From positions 2,093,501-2,157,500 of the forward strand of contig JABAKD010000019.1 in assembly GCA_012845835.1 (NCBI GenBank): a stretch of DNA of 64,000 nucleotides. Direction: 5' to 3'. Positions within the stretch are counted from its first letter, which is position 1; the number at the start of each line of letters is the position of its first letter. The DNA comes from Undaria pinnatifida. Taxonomy: Eukaryota; Sar; Phaeophyceae; Laminariales; Alariaceae. Both the position numbers and the translations under genes were made by a program. The notes beneath the pieces were generated by a model that saw only the letters and a list, made by a program, of their open reading frames with translations, was not told the DNA's origin and did not search any database. Positions 45,501 through 55,800 of the stretch are shown piece by piece.

Positions 45501-48500
45501 GCAGACGCCACCGTGACGTTTTATCCAAGATGAAACCCTTCTCTGTGCACGGAATCCAAAGCCCAAGGATTGACACTACTTGGGCTTTGGATTCAGTGCA
45601 CAAAGAAGGGTTTCAAGTTGTAGAAAACATCACGTTGGCATTGGCCCAACGATGTTGTAGGTGGATCGGTATGTCAGCGATTGTGAAACGGTGGATTAGT
45701 CGTTGTATTGTGTGTCAAGCCGCGAAAATGACGCGCCGAGCACCGCGCTGGCCGTTGATTTCACTCCCGGTTCCATCTTCGCCCGGGGAGATGGTATATC
45801 GTTCGATATTTTAGGTTCGCTTCCAAAACCCAAGAACGGAAATAGGTCTATACTTTTGATTGTAGATTTATTCAGTCGTCACGCAGAACAGTACGCTCTA
45901 TCGGCAGAAGAAAATACAGCAAAAAGATGTGCCAGTAAATTGGCAAACGGGTATTTGACGAGATTGGGATGCCCTAAGTTATGGCGTTCTGATCCAGGGG
46001 TGGAGTTTGCACAGGCAGCAAAACTGGTGTACGAAAAGTTAGGTCTCACTAGTCATTTTCATCCCCATGCAAACAGTTCCGTAGAGACTGAATCATACAG
46101 CATGCCAAATGTTATCGTAAGCTCGAGGCAGAATGATTGGAATGAGTATTTGGTACACGTGGTGTATGCGCACAACAACCATATTTGCAGAGCCATGGGA
46201 CTTGCACCCAACGAAGTACATATCGGTAGATATCCACGATTACCGGCTACCTTGCGGTCTTCAGAGAAGAAAATCAGAGGAGCACAGCATTCGGAGCACG
46301 ACTAATTAGGTTGTTTACAACCAATGAGATAGGCAGCGAGAAGGGCTTAACTTGGTGAGAGAAAGCAATAGGATCACGAAAATAAAAACATTGTCAAAAC
46401 AACGCTAAAATGGACGATATCATGCCCAAACGTCCCGTGCATGAAGTTGGCCATTGGGTGTGGGTATATGACAAACACAAACTCCAGCAACTGCGAATGG
46501 CCAGAGAGAGCTGGAAAAGGAAGCCAAAAGAAGATCGAATTAAGGCCGAATTAGCAAAGAAGCGGACAGGTAACTTCAAGATACTAGGAGTAGGACCATG
46601 CAGAGTCCGTGCAAGGTTTGTAGGACCCAAGTTGTTATATTTAGGCATGCCTTTCCAAAAATATGACAAACCCCCAAATATGTTTTCTGTCCTCCGTTGA
46701 AAGCGTTGTTTTCTACCCCACGAGAGAGGGAAAAACACTAGTTTCATGCCTTGGCAGTTGAGTTCATACATTCCGAATAAACCTTCTGAGTTAGCCCCAC
46801 CGTTTTATGCGACAACAGATGATGTAGACAACGAGTTAGTTCACAACGCGTCAAATCGATGAAGGTCAAAGTCCATCGTTTTCACCGAGGTCCGGGAGGA
46901 ACTCTGAACGTCCGGTTCAAGACCGTATCTGGAGAGGTCACGAAACATCGACCTGGGAACACGAGTCGAGTATGGCGCAGTACGATGGAGATAAGAGTAA
47001 CAAAATTCTGGTGTGGTGAAACATGACACTAATCAAGTAGGAGCCGATACCCGCGTTGCTGAAGCTATCAACGTCTTGCCGCGTCCGCGCCCACGCCCGT
47101 TTGCATAGCACTCCATTTCCAACTCGTGCTACGATAGAGATATACCTTTTTTTGGCGAAAATGTTTTCAGAATGACGGGGCTCCTTAACCTACTAATACT
47201 ATCGGCGGAAATTCGACATTTTCTCACATATGATTCTTGTCGTGTACTTAGGCCCATGGGATTTTTCATCGGGTATACAAGCTGGGCCAGCCAAGACGCT
47301 CAAAATAGACAAATATCGCTGTGCTCCGCTCAGTTTTTCGAGTTCGGACCTGAAATTTTGACACGCGATTCAGAACAGGCTCGCCGAGACACTACTTGGC
47401 GAGCTCAAAACAAAAAATAAAAATCCGCTGACTTTTCGTCCATTTTATGGTCATGGAAAACGTTTAGCTGGCCGTATGTCGGCAGTTTTTTTTTTTTTTT
47501 GAGCTCGCCAACTATTGTTTTGGTGGGCTCGGTCCAAATCACGTGTCAAAATTTCAGGTCCTAACTTCAAAAATTGAGAGGTGCATGGCCAAGTTTCCAC
47601 CGAAGTGCCTCTGCATACAAATTTACATATAATTCAGGGATTCATCTATAACTTTCGAACGAAAGTGACCCATGAAATAAAAAGCATATGTCCCTACTCC
47701 TCGTGCCAAGATGTACATGCCCAGAAAAATTAAGCCAATACCATCCACTTTGTATTTCGAGCAATTTTAGAAAAAGCAACACAAACAGATCACGAAAAAA
47801 AATGCTCAAACTAGGAAACGTGAGTGGCAAACACTTTTTTCGGCGCCAACTTCGCAGATTCTCAAGCTGGAGGGCTTAAAATGACCACCGCATCTAGCTG
47901 ACTACGAGGATATGCTCAGTTTGCAGTGGGTCACTGTCGTTCAAAAGATATGCCCGACTGACGGATTATGGGTTTCTTGGCCGGCCCAGCTTGTAGCAGT
48001 TTTATTTTCTCCAAACCAACTCTTGCGAGAGGTCCTAAGCTCCCAGATTGAGGAGTAGAATTAGAAAAAAAGTGGTGTACCTCTATCGTAGCAAGCGTCT
48101 TCTTCCCCGAAGGCTACGGTCCAGCGGAGACCGGTTGCATCAACACCCTCAGAACTTGTCAACACTGCACGTCGGGGAAGCGTGTTGGACCTGGAATAGT
48201 TTGCATCAACGCCTCCAGCTTATTCGTTCGGGAGAGGTTGATTGGTTGGAACCGTTGCAACGACGCCCCCAGATTTCGTCGAAGCTACCGTTCGAGGCAG
48301 AGGGATGGGTCTTTGTGCACGGGTTCCATTAATTTGCACCTGAGAGGTCCGATCACGCTGAAGCCTAGAGAAATTAAAACATAAGTTGGCCGGGGGGTTA
48401 AAGGAGGGCTATACGAATGTCACTTGACGGTGGCAATTGAACTCGTTCCTACGGCAAAAAATGATTCCAGTCTAATTCCAAGTAGTGTGTCCCTCGAAAC

Positions 48501-51262
48501 GTGGGTCCTGCTCAAAAGGGGTTTGTATCTCCTCACCGCCTGCTCGCACGGCTTCGACGTTCTCCTGCCAAGGACCTGCGGACGGCTCGTTTCCCGCGTG
48601 GCACAGCTCCAGCGTGGCGTCGATTTCGGTCTAAACAAGAGAGGCAAAAACGATATCAAAAGATGCATTCGTGGCGTAGCGTTAAAAGGTAAAACGCTGC
48701 GTGCGCGCTTCTCCCTCTCTGGGCTCTGCAGTATGAAAATTGTACATGACGCTGGCCTCGATATTGCGGGGATGCAAATATATACTGCTGTTCGTACCGT
48801 CTCCGGGCGGTTGCGCCGCTGAAACGCCGGAAGTCAGTGAGAGCGCGCAAAAAAATAATGGATTTCTTCATAAACTGAAAATCGGTACGACACGAGCTCA
48901 AGCTTTCAAACAGCAGATGTTATTGACCGTACAGATATCGTCCAAGAAGCTACCAGGAGGGTTGTAAGTTTTTCTACTTCACGGCTAGATAAAAGTTGGG
49001 TGGAGTAAAAGTCAACCAAGTGACTGAGTATCCAGTAATAAACACCACACATCGAGCCCGTCGAGCCACTAACCCGCCAGCCAAATGCAAAGACGCAGAA
49101 CTCCGCAATAACCTGCACGCAACAAAACAACATTGAGAAGTGATGCCCAGTCAGCTCATAACTAGTCCGCGATTTATAGGCAGCCAAGTCACAGCCCTAG
49201 CCATTATGCCAGTACCCGGTACGGTACGGTACTAGGGTATGCTTTAGGCTTCATTTTGTCAAGAGCCTCCGTTGTGAAGCCAGACGATAGGAACAGCCAG
49301 CGGAACAGCGATATGCAGTCGGCGATGCCGTCCCCTGACATTTAATAATGGAGAATAACGTATTGAAAGTTTCCATACGTCGGACGGATCACAATCTGCA
49401 GATAATCTAGACCCTGCATCTGTCGTTATGATATGTTGTGCAGGATCTATGCAGCACAGATCCAACCCAGTAAACATGTGCTGTATCCAAGTCATATAAT
49501 CCGGCTCTCACGCGGCAAAACGATCTATAGGCCATGCAGATCATATAGACCAGGGATCTGTATAGAGACAGACCATATAAACCAGGGATCTATCTTCTCT
49601 GAGGGACACAGATCATGAATGGAATCTGGTCTGTCCTACGTGTGAAAGTTCCGATACTTCGATATATATACAGCGAGTTCCACATGTCGTACGATACATA
49701 CCGAGGGTGTTTTTCCCTTCATCCGCTAGCATCAAAGATATCGGTTGACGGCCTAGTCCTGACCCGTCAAGGCCTCTTTAGACCAGACTCGTGCTACGAT
49801 AGGGTTAGCACTTTTCGTCTAAGAATGTTTATGAAATGACGGGGCTCCTTAAGCTAAAATCGTCGGAAATAGGCCATTTGTTTGGCATGATTCCCGTTGT
49901 GTACCTAGGCCATGGGATTGTTAATCCGGGCAGCAGTTTTTTTCTTCTCTAAAAGTCAGTTTTTAGGGTCAAGAAGGATATGTGTTGATTGTATGCTTGG
50001 ATATGATGCGGATATGATGACGGTTGAGTATTGTAGGGGTTTCCAGTGATAAGTTGGCTACATGATAGCGGGATATCGGGATGGTGGAAATACTCCGCCT
50101 ATTTATCCGCCTTTCTTCCTGGCGAGCGCACTCCATGCTGCGCCTTGGCTAGGAGCAACGTAATATATATTTGTTCGTCTTATACTTGTCTCCATACCGG
50201 TGACTCCACTACCCCACTATTGTCAGCTCAACGGGTAAATTATCGAAGTTTGTTGATCCCTACGAAGCGTAGAAGGCTTACCCGTTGAGCTGACAATAGT
50301 GGGGTAGTGGAGTCACCGGTATGAAGACAAGTATAAGACGAACAAATATATATTACGTTGCTCCTAGCCAAGGCGCAGCATGGAGTGCGCTCGCCAGGGA
50401 GAAAGGCGGATAAATAGGCGGAGTATTTCCACCATCCCGATATCCCGCTATCATGTAGCCAACTTATCACTGGAAACCCCTACAATACTCAACCGTCATC
50501 ATATCCGCATCATATCCAAGCATACAATTAACAATATGTCTATCATGTCTTAAGCGCCTAAAGGGAGGAACCTCAGAAAAAATATGGTTCACCTCTATCG
50601 TAGCACGCGTCACCAAACATACCAGTTTTAGTGTTGGCATTTCCTTGACGGCCGTCGGTCAAGAGGCAAGAGTGCCGTCAACGACATCTTTGCCCGGCAT
50701 GGCCTACGTATTTGTTAAAAATACCCATTGCATACGTCAGATGTTAGTTCGACCAGTTGAGTGGTCGATACTCAACTTTGCAACTACTTCCGCCTGCGCA
50801 CCTTCAGAGCTCCGCGGGTAGTCTACTACTGCTGTTGTAGCTCAGAGTACGGAGTCTAGTCTAGGTTTACGACAGCAGCACACGTATCTCTCCGGGTACA
50901 GCAGCAGGACTCTACTTACAGAGTACCGGTATGTAGAGAGGCAGGTGAAGCACCAAACCTCTGCGAGTGCGTCCGGTTCGTACTTGACTGTCTTGTGTCT
51001 CATGAGTTTGGGCCATGTATCTAATGGCCTCTAACCACAAATAAGTCCGCCTCCAGTTTGACGCGGTGACATGTTTATCATATATATATATCATCTGTCA
51101 TGGATAGTGGCCAACGGGAAGCAGCGTCTGCCAGACGATGATCGCTGTATCTCTTACTGTATCAGGTATGTTCTTATCATTATGAAATGTTCTCGTTTGA
51201 GTTCTGTGGCAGTCTGGCGGGTGACATGCAGCATACGAAAGCCACAGAAGCACGGAGCAGCA

Positions 51263-51299
<37 letters not shown>

Positions 51300-52038
51300 G
51301 TGCAATCATATCCCAGTCAAGGACCGGCGCACCAGAGCGTCTTTCAAAACTCAAAAAATGATAACCAATTGTCACGAACGGCTGTCCCAACACGATTTCT
51401 TATTCTTCGGACAGCAGCAGCGGCAACACCAGCGGTGCTATCGCATCCCATTATCACATGTAACGACTGAGCACTGTATAATTTGAGACACTTCGAAGCT
51501 GACACGCAAACGTTCAGTGTTGTCGCGGACGACTGATCCACTACGCCTTCTTTATCCAGACATAGAAGCAGCAGCACCAGCAGCAGCACCAGCAGCAGCA
51601 CCAGCAACAGCACCAGCACCAGCACCAGCAACAGCAACAGCAGCGGTGCACATCCCACTCTGGGACACTAGCAGAGCACCGGGAGGCGGGCCTTCCCGGA
51701 GCTGCTGTGGCGTCCGACATTCACGGGCGTCTGGTTCGCTATCCGCTGTGTAAGCGCTTTCTTCTCAGACAAAGCAGAGCGGCACACAGCCGCCCATGAG
51801 TTTCCCTCGCGGTCAGAAATATCATGAGTAATCAACGATGCCAAAGAGTATATACCTCGGCAGCAGTACACACTCCTGTACGCACCTTGATCTGCTCAAG
51901 CTTTGGGTCGAGCTGTCGTGCCAAGGCGCTCGCTTCTGCGTTGAGAGGTCCGCTGACATCTCCGACAAACAGTGCCGCTGGGAGGGCAGCCACAGCCCTT
52001 GCGATTCCTTCCGGGTTCAATTCATCCCCGGGGGCCAT
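39543..52038 (-). CDS. Unrecognised spliced gene, partial model (exons at 52038, 51030, 48630, doubtfully 39766)
   Basis: Exon A complement(51886-52038) starts MAPGDELNPEGIARAVAALP and encodes 51 residues, ending LEQIK before donor GTGCGTAC, phase 0. Exon A2 starts at 51030 after ...GTGGTTAG with RPLDTWPKLMRHKTVKYEPD; it ends at 50959 (GTTTGG) or 50920 (GTAAGT), both phase 0. Exon B complement(48537-48630) follows TCTCTTGTTTAG with TEIDATLELCHAG and ends before GTGAGG, phase 1. A stretch complement(39543-39766) after TTGCTTCGCAG fits phase 1 (EVESRLTARMHGPDAFEY) but lies beside gag-like repeat DNA and may be unrelated. Codon usage is Ala/Glu-rich and unlike the surroundings. No family was recognised; the 3' end was not found. 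Confidence 0.4.
39890..40310. repeat. Inverted repeat with gag-like coding traces
   Basis: 39890-40035 on minus and 40157-40310 on plus are homologous: both read L/INxLRxAVATxREL after a matching AT-rich block (GTTGAAATTCG). Spacer about 120 bp. A retroelement gag origin is a guess. Confidence 0.6.
40320..41063. repeat. GC-rich low-complexity and inverted repeats
   Basis: 40320-40720 is (GGT/GGC/GCT)n-rich and yields Pro/Ala-rich frames on both strands. 40830-40915 and 40965-41050 are inverted relatives, with GGGACGGCGGAATGG also repeated in direct order at 40889 and 40935. The 271-codon minus frame 40295-41110 crosses both and looks like a composition artefact. Confidence 0.6.
41855..42000. 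repeat. Family K hairpin with poly-T loop
   Basis: ACATGGAAGTGTGGTGAGCT (41870) pairs with AGCTCACCACACTTCCACG (41955-41973) around a T run at 41897-41917. The inverted match continues outward through TTGAAAATAC / GTTTTCATACG. Confidence 0.75.
42130..42600 (+). pseudogene. Ty3/gypsy reverse transcriptase-RNase H remnant
   Basis: One frame has PLPSIDELLRSLGGSKV and VLDLASGFFQ, then LRMPMGVSGS, the fingers/palm region of a Ty3/gypsy RT. The catalytic YxDD segment is missing. From about 42405 a second frame has AYTDHQPLLYF, the RNase H-proximal TDHQPL motif, so a deletion of several hundred bp joins the two parts near 42385-42405. It cannot encode an active enzyme. Later sequence to about 43250 is probably more of the same element but was not assigned. 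Confidence 0.75.
43273..43470. mobile_element. Family I TIR element, truncated copy
   Basis: Starts GTGCTGCGATAGAG (one TIR), then reversed family I interior (CCCATGGCCTAGGTACAC, CGGCCTATTTCCGACGATTTT). The second terminus is missing. Confidence 0.5.
43560..45303 (+). pseudogene. Ty3/gypsy integrase remnant, tandem copy 1
   Basis: After a fold-back, the frame reads SASVKRWISRCIV (end of the HHCC zinc domain), then SFDILAPIPK, and after frameshifts NRGAEFTAQAAKQVYKYLGS (second catalytic Asp replaced by Asn in a D-R-G-A-E-F motif), FHPHANGCV, VVYAHSNRISRATGLAPN and, near 44715, VMPKRPVHEVGHWV of the C-terminal domain. Several frameshifts and stops make it dead. Same order of blocks as the copy at 45304-46990. 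Confidence 0.8.
43650..44045. repeat. Fold-back inside integrase copy 1
   Basis: Arms 43650-43840 and 43862-44045 are inverted relatives, so the zinc-domain sequence (…KRWIxRCIxxxA) is present once on each strand. Loop about 20 bp. Confidence 0.85.
45304..46990 (+). pseudogene. Ty3/gypsy integrase remnant, tandem copy 2
   Basis: Better preserved than copy 1: VKRWISRCIVCQAAK (zinc domain), SFDILGSLPKPKNGN, LLIVDLFSRHAE (first catalytic Asp in LLIVD), LWRSDPGVEF (second Asp), FHPHANSSVETES (a Glu in the expected place), then VHEVGHWVWVYDKHKLQQL and VGPKLLYLGMPF from the C-terminal domain. A frameshift lies near 45800. After the frame ends, eroded chromodomain-like sequence is visible near 46920-46980. 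No LTR was identified. Confidence 0.8.
45386..45763. repeat. Fold-back inside integrase copy 2
   Basis: Arms about 45386-45569 and 45578-45763, the same structure and breakpoint as in copy 1, with a loop under 10 bp. Confidence 0.85.
47126..48093. mobile_element. Family I TIR element, copy 2 (carries a nested MITE)
   Basis: Left GTGCTACGATAGAGATATACC and right GGTGTACCTCTATCGTAGCA are inverted. The interior is interrupted at 47278-47993 by a family L element. Confidence 0.65.
47278..47993. mobile_element. Tc1/mariner-type MITE, family L, copy 2 (nested)
   Basis: CAAGCTGGGCCAGCCAAGA and its inverted partner TTCTTGGCCGGCCCAGCTTG, flanked by TA on both sides. Comparison with the uninterrupted family I copy (49910-49935: CATGGGATTGTTAATCCGGG then GCAGTTTT) shows the insertion point directly. 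Confidence 0.75.
48110..48330 (+). repeat. Degenerate ~70-bp tandem repeats
   Basis: Three diverged units built on GGTTGCATCAACRCCCYC and GCGTTGGTT-type blocks (48134, 48201, 48262). They translate to LHQ/LQR-type repeats on + but without supporting splice sites. Confidence 0.5.
49385..49620 (+). repeat. Dispersed repeat family Q, copy 1
   Basis: GATC-rich sequence with TCTAGACC-TG-ATCTGTC, TTGTGCAGGAT, TAGGCCATG-AG-TCAT-TAGACCAGGGATCT. A collinear copy is at 56664-56905. Confidence 0.65.
49791..50606. mobile_element. Family I TIR element, copy 3, carrying a large palindrome
   Basis: Ends GTGCTACGATAGGG and CTCTATCGTAGCAC. Its left third matches the other family I copies; the centre is the 49988-50528 palindrome. 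It splits a family H repeat (TTGACGGCCTAGTCC on the left at 49745; CTTGACGGCCGTCGG on the right at 50643), so it inserted into that repeat. Confidence 0.65.
49988..50528. repeat. Near-perfect palindrome, 250-bp arms, 39-bp loop
   Basis: Left arm 49988-50238 (ATTGTATGCTTGG ... CTCAACGGGTAA) and right arm 50278-50528 (TTACCCGTTGAG ... CCAAGCATACAAT) match with only two or three mismatches seen. The loop is GC-poor and carries no motif. The same ~75-residue frame appears on both strands because of the symmetry and is not a gene. Confidence 0.95.
51260..51655 (+). repeat. (CAG)n and (CAGCAC)n microsatellites
   Basis: CAG runs at 51261-51299 and 51410-51424, then CAGCAC/CAACAG units at 51568-51644. 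They lie in the putative intron of the minus gene. Confidence 0.9.
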
Positions 52039-52056
52039 TTATGTAGACTACGATAT

Positions 52057-52520
52057 GGGGAGGATGACGCTCTCCGGGATGCCTTGGCGCTCACGACGAT
52101 CCTGTTGCCTCTCTGCTACCGTGCCGTGATGGGTGCTGGGTGCTGGTGACAAGACCAAAAAGAAAAAGAGCAGGTTACGCCGCTTTTGTTTGGAGTTGTA
52201 GAGATATACGATATGCAAGACTTTTCTGCACAGGGCTGACATGCATGTTCCCCTCTGGTACACCGCAGACAGAAACACACAATTCCGGAGGTGGAGAACA
52301 ACGCTCTACGGGATGCCTCGGTGCTCACGTAGATTCATCTAAATCCATATTGCACCTGGACCCTGGACCGTGCTGAGTGCTGATGACAGCAGGCAAGAGC
52401 GGAGTTACCCCGCTCTTTTTCTAGTCGTAGAGATATGCTAGGCTTTTCTGCACAGGGTGGGCATCTATGCATCTCTTAGGCACACACCGCGAAAAACCCA
52501 GAACCCACAGCCATGTTCAA
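52057..52520. promoter_or_regulatory. Divergent promoter with a ~230-bp tandem duplication
   Basis: The gap between start codons at 52038 (minus) and 52597 (plus) is about 560 bp. Two diverged units fill it: GACGCTCTCCGGGATGCC at 52066 versus AACGCTCTACGGGATGCC at 52299, and GACTTTTCTGCACAGGG at 52220 versus GGCTTTTCTGCACAGGG at 52442. The CTTTTCTGCACAGGG block lies roughly 140-390 nt upstream of the LarE start and could be a duplicated promoter element; that role is inferred. Confidence 0.45.
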
Positions 52521-52596
52521 GTTCGAGCTTGTCGTCATTCGGGGCACACCGTGATGCGACCACACTGTCAGACAAGGCTGGCACAGAGATATCACG

Positions 52597-52813
52597 ATGA
52601 GGACTATGATCAACACGCTTCGGTCGCGAGTCCTCTCGTTAGGTGCAACGGACGGGAAAAATATCGTTGCTTTTTCGGGCGGAGTTGACTCGTCACTCGT
52701 GGCCGCCTTGGTGCATCAAGCTTTTCCCGACAACAGCCTGGCTTGCGTTGGGGTGTCGTCGGCTCTTCCGGCGAACCAGCTGGACCTAGCTCGCAGAGTG
52801 GCGAGCCACGTAG
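52597..52813 (+). CDS. LarE-like exon 1
   Basis: Encodes the PP-loop and the first Rossmann half, ending RRVASHV. Donor GTAGGT at 52814, phase 1. Intron 1 (2.0 kb) contains a family B repeat (53800-54005), a family C repeat (54608-54740) and a 470-nt stretch 53186-53659 open on both strands but without a recognised domain. Confidence 0.88.
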
Positions 52814-55800
52814 GTAGGTGCTGGTGTGTTGGTGTGTGTAACGGGGCACTTGCTGTAAGTGTCGAGTTTTGGGTTGTTGAACCATCATGACGTCTTGTGG
52901 AAATTGAAACGTGTACGCTTCGCATGCGATGATCTCCGGCAGCTGTTGCAAAACTGGTTGTCATACATACCTGGTCAAGGCATTCTGCATTGGCCAGTAC
53001 CAGTGCCAAGGTATCACCAGGTACCTATTATCCAGGTACGTCTGTATCGTATGCTAAACCTGGTGTCATGCTGTGCCTGTATACAGTATACTAGCGCGAG
53101 TGCATAGACAAGATGGACCTGCATGATCATAGACCAAGCTAGCATGCAACCCCATGAACCTGCTCCGAACATTGTTGTCGGTGCTTCATCCGTGTTCTAC
53201 TGCGAAACCGCAAATTATTGAAGGCTGTTTCGTTGACGGTCCACGCAACGCACCCGAACACCAGAGCGCATCCATGATGCCATACTGAGACGTCGTGCTG
53301 CAAGTGTTCCGTCCTTCGATCGGCACCCTGATACATATGATACCATACGTACAGGCATCCTTCGAGGCCCCCATAGTTGCGCCATGCAAGCAATGTTCTC
53401 GTGTGTGCCTAAACGGCTCGACAGAAGAGCCAGCCAACGAGGTGCGATTTTGCAAGCCATTCTTGCTCGTATTGTTCTCCAAACCGTTTCGCGTCTTGTT
53501 TGACACCGCACCTGGCGAAGCCGCTAAACCCCTCACGCATCTATCAACCTTTTCTAGGCACTTTACAGCGCTTCCACATCGGACAGATCGCATAGATCCC
53601 CAGTTCATGATCTGGATATTTCGGGGCACAAAGACCCCTGGTTGATAAAACCTGCACAATCTACACCATGTTTGCCAGGTGGCGGCGCCCCCGGTGGTTC
53701 AATGCAATAGTAAGCCGCGTAGCTGTTGAGGTCGATGCCGTAGGTTCAACCCCGGAAAAATATGTTTTTTTTTCACAAATTGACAGGCCACCAGTGCGAG
53801 AGCACGAGTTGGCGAAATTCGATGCAATTTCGACGAGCATAAATAGCCGAAAAGTGGGAATGCTGAACCCTATGCGCGATAAAATGAAGGCGTCATGTAT
53901 ATGGGGGGGGGAAGGGAAGACACCTGTGACCGCGGCATGGCTTGTCCAGAAAGTTGCTGAGGGTAAAATCTCTCACGAGCTGAGCGGGAGAGCAAAAAAT
54001 TGATGATAAAGGTGGGCTCTGTATTATCCGGCTCTTCTGCACACGTTTGACGGATGCGATCTGTATGCCAAGGCTCTTGCACAATAATATCTCGTAACAG
54101 AAAGCGTATAATCTATATCTCTAACGTGATCTGACCGATGTTTGCAGCGTTACAGCAGCTGTAGTCAGTTGCCCCCCGCTCGGCGAAAAGGTGGCGGCTG
54201 CGATAGTTGTTCATTACGTGCAGACCCTTTTCTGCCCTTCCGCAGGCAGCCGGTTCACCTGCCGCGGTCCTCTTTACTCTACGCCATTAAACTTTTAGCC
54301 TTACCCTTAGTGCGCTGCATGCCCGTTGCAAAGAATGAGGTTCGCGCTTCGCGCTCGTGCGCCTCAATGTGAGGACACAGCTCTTAATTTTTTTCTGTTG
54401 ACATTGATAGGATAATTGCAAAAGCTGGACAAGACTTTCTGGACTAGTGGTGATGCGGGAGGCCGAAAGCCACAGGCCTTTTTTAGACGAACAACAACGC
54501 CCTGCAATCACACAATCACACCATTGCGTCACTTCTTGACCCTGCTCGTTCTCGAAAGGGATGTGTGTTCAATGGTCAAACGATTATGTCAATCAACAAC
54601 TGACTAACCCCACCCCGCGCGCGCGCCTACCTGGTTGGTGACAACCCGACGTGCCGTCCCGGCATAGTAGGGATGCGAGGGTCTATGGTCATACGACTAC
54701 GGCCATACACAAACTGAGTACACCCCCCCCCCCCCCCCCGCGCTCCCCCACCGCGAATCCACCATTGTGGCGGCTATTACCTCCGCTGCCGCTATCGCCA
54801 TCGCCACTGCACTCCCCAGGGATCCCGCTGACAGAAGTTTCTACCACAGAAGGGTCAGACCCCGACTACGTTGCCAACGAGGGCCAAAGCTGCTTCCACT
54901 GCAAGACACACCTTTACTCCGCGCTGGAGGCCGTCGCTGCCCAAGCCGGAATGGAGTCCCGGCTCGGCGGGGGTGGGTCGGGCGAGGAAGCTATCGCCTC
55001 CCCTGCCGCGGCCTCCCGTGGCGCAGGCCGGGCGCGGGTGGTGTTGTTCAACGGGACAAATAAGGATGACAAGCGCGACACGACTAGGTGTGTGCGTTGT
55101 TTTTTGCGGTTTCATTATTCGTAGCGCTGTCGGTGATATTGTGGGCGCCGTGTCTAGCGACCGTGCTTTTTCAAGGGATCGGTGCGCCCCCCCCCCCCCC
55201 CCCCCCAATTTCTTTGGGGCTTGGTTTCGATTATTAAGTGGCGGTGTCTCTGTCGCTTCGTGACAATGCCGCGGAGAAACCAAGTATTGATTTGTTGTTG
55301 ACCATGTGATCGTATAACATGTCGGGTTGCAGAGCGCTTCCCGTTTGTTTCATCTCCTAGCTTCGCGTTGCGTTGCGTTGCGTTGCGTTGCGTTGTATTG
55401 CGCCTTCGTCGGTAGGGTTTTTTACAACGACGTTCATAAATATTTCCCACGGTATGTATGTGTACGATGGTGTCTGGTGTTGGTGGGGCCATTAGTGTTG
55501 CGTTTTGCACATGGGAGTAGGACCATCCACGAATGATACACATAGGTCGGGAAATTTCTGACCCTCGGTTGGAACACTTTACCGTGTACATATCATACTA
55601 ATCGACCCCTTCTCCGCCCCCTCTACATGCCATTGATTCCATCCGAAACTAAAATGTGTTTTTTTTACAGGGTCGGATTGAAGGCTGCGGCGGACTTTCA
55701 GGTGGCAAGTCCCATCGATGCGCTCACAAAAGCAGAGGTTAGTTTCTACCTGTTATATAATACCCATGATAAAACGCTCGCTTCGTACTATTGTATACTT

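Noticed and set aside
50046-50470. Two ~80-codon frames with the same protein on opposite strands
   Set aside because: This follows from the palindrome and has no coding evidence.
3660-53060. Recurrent TACCAGGTA / GGTACC motifs (for example 3665-3690, 4321, 20975, 49205, 53015)
   Set aside because: They are scattered without fixed spacing or context; probably composition or fragments of an old repeat.
53186-53659. 157-codon minus frame in LarE intron 1, also open on plus
   Set aside because: Both strands are open and neither translation has a recognisable motif or good splice sites in the right phase.
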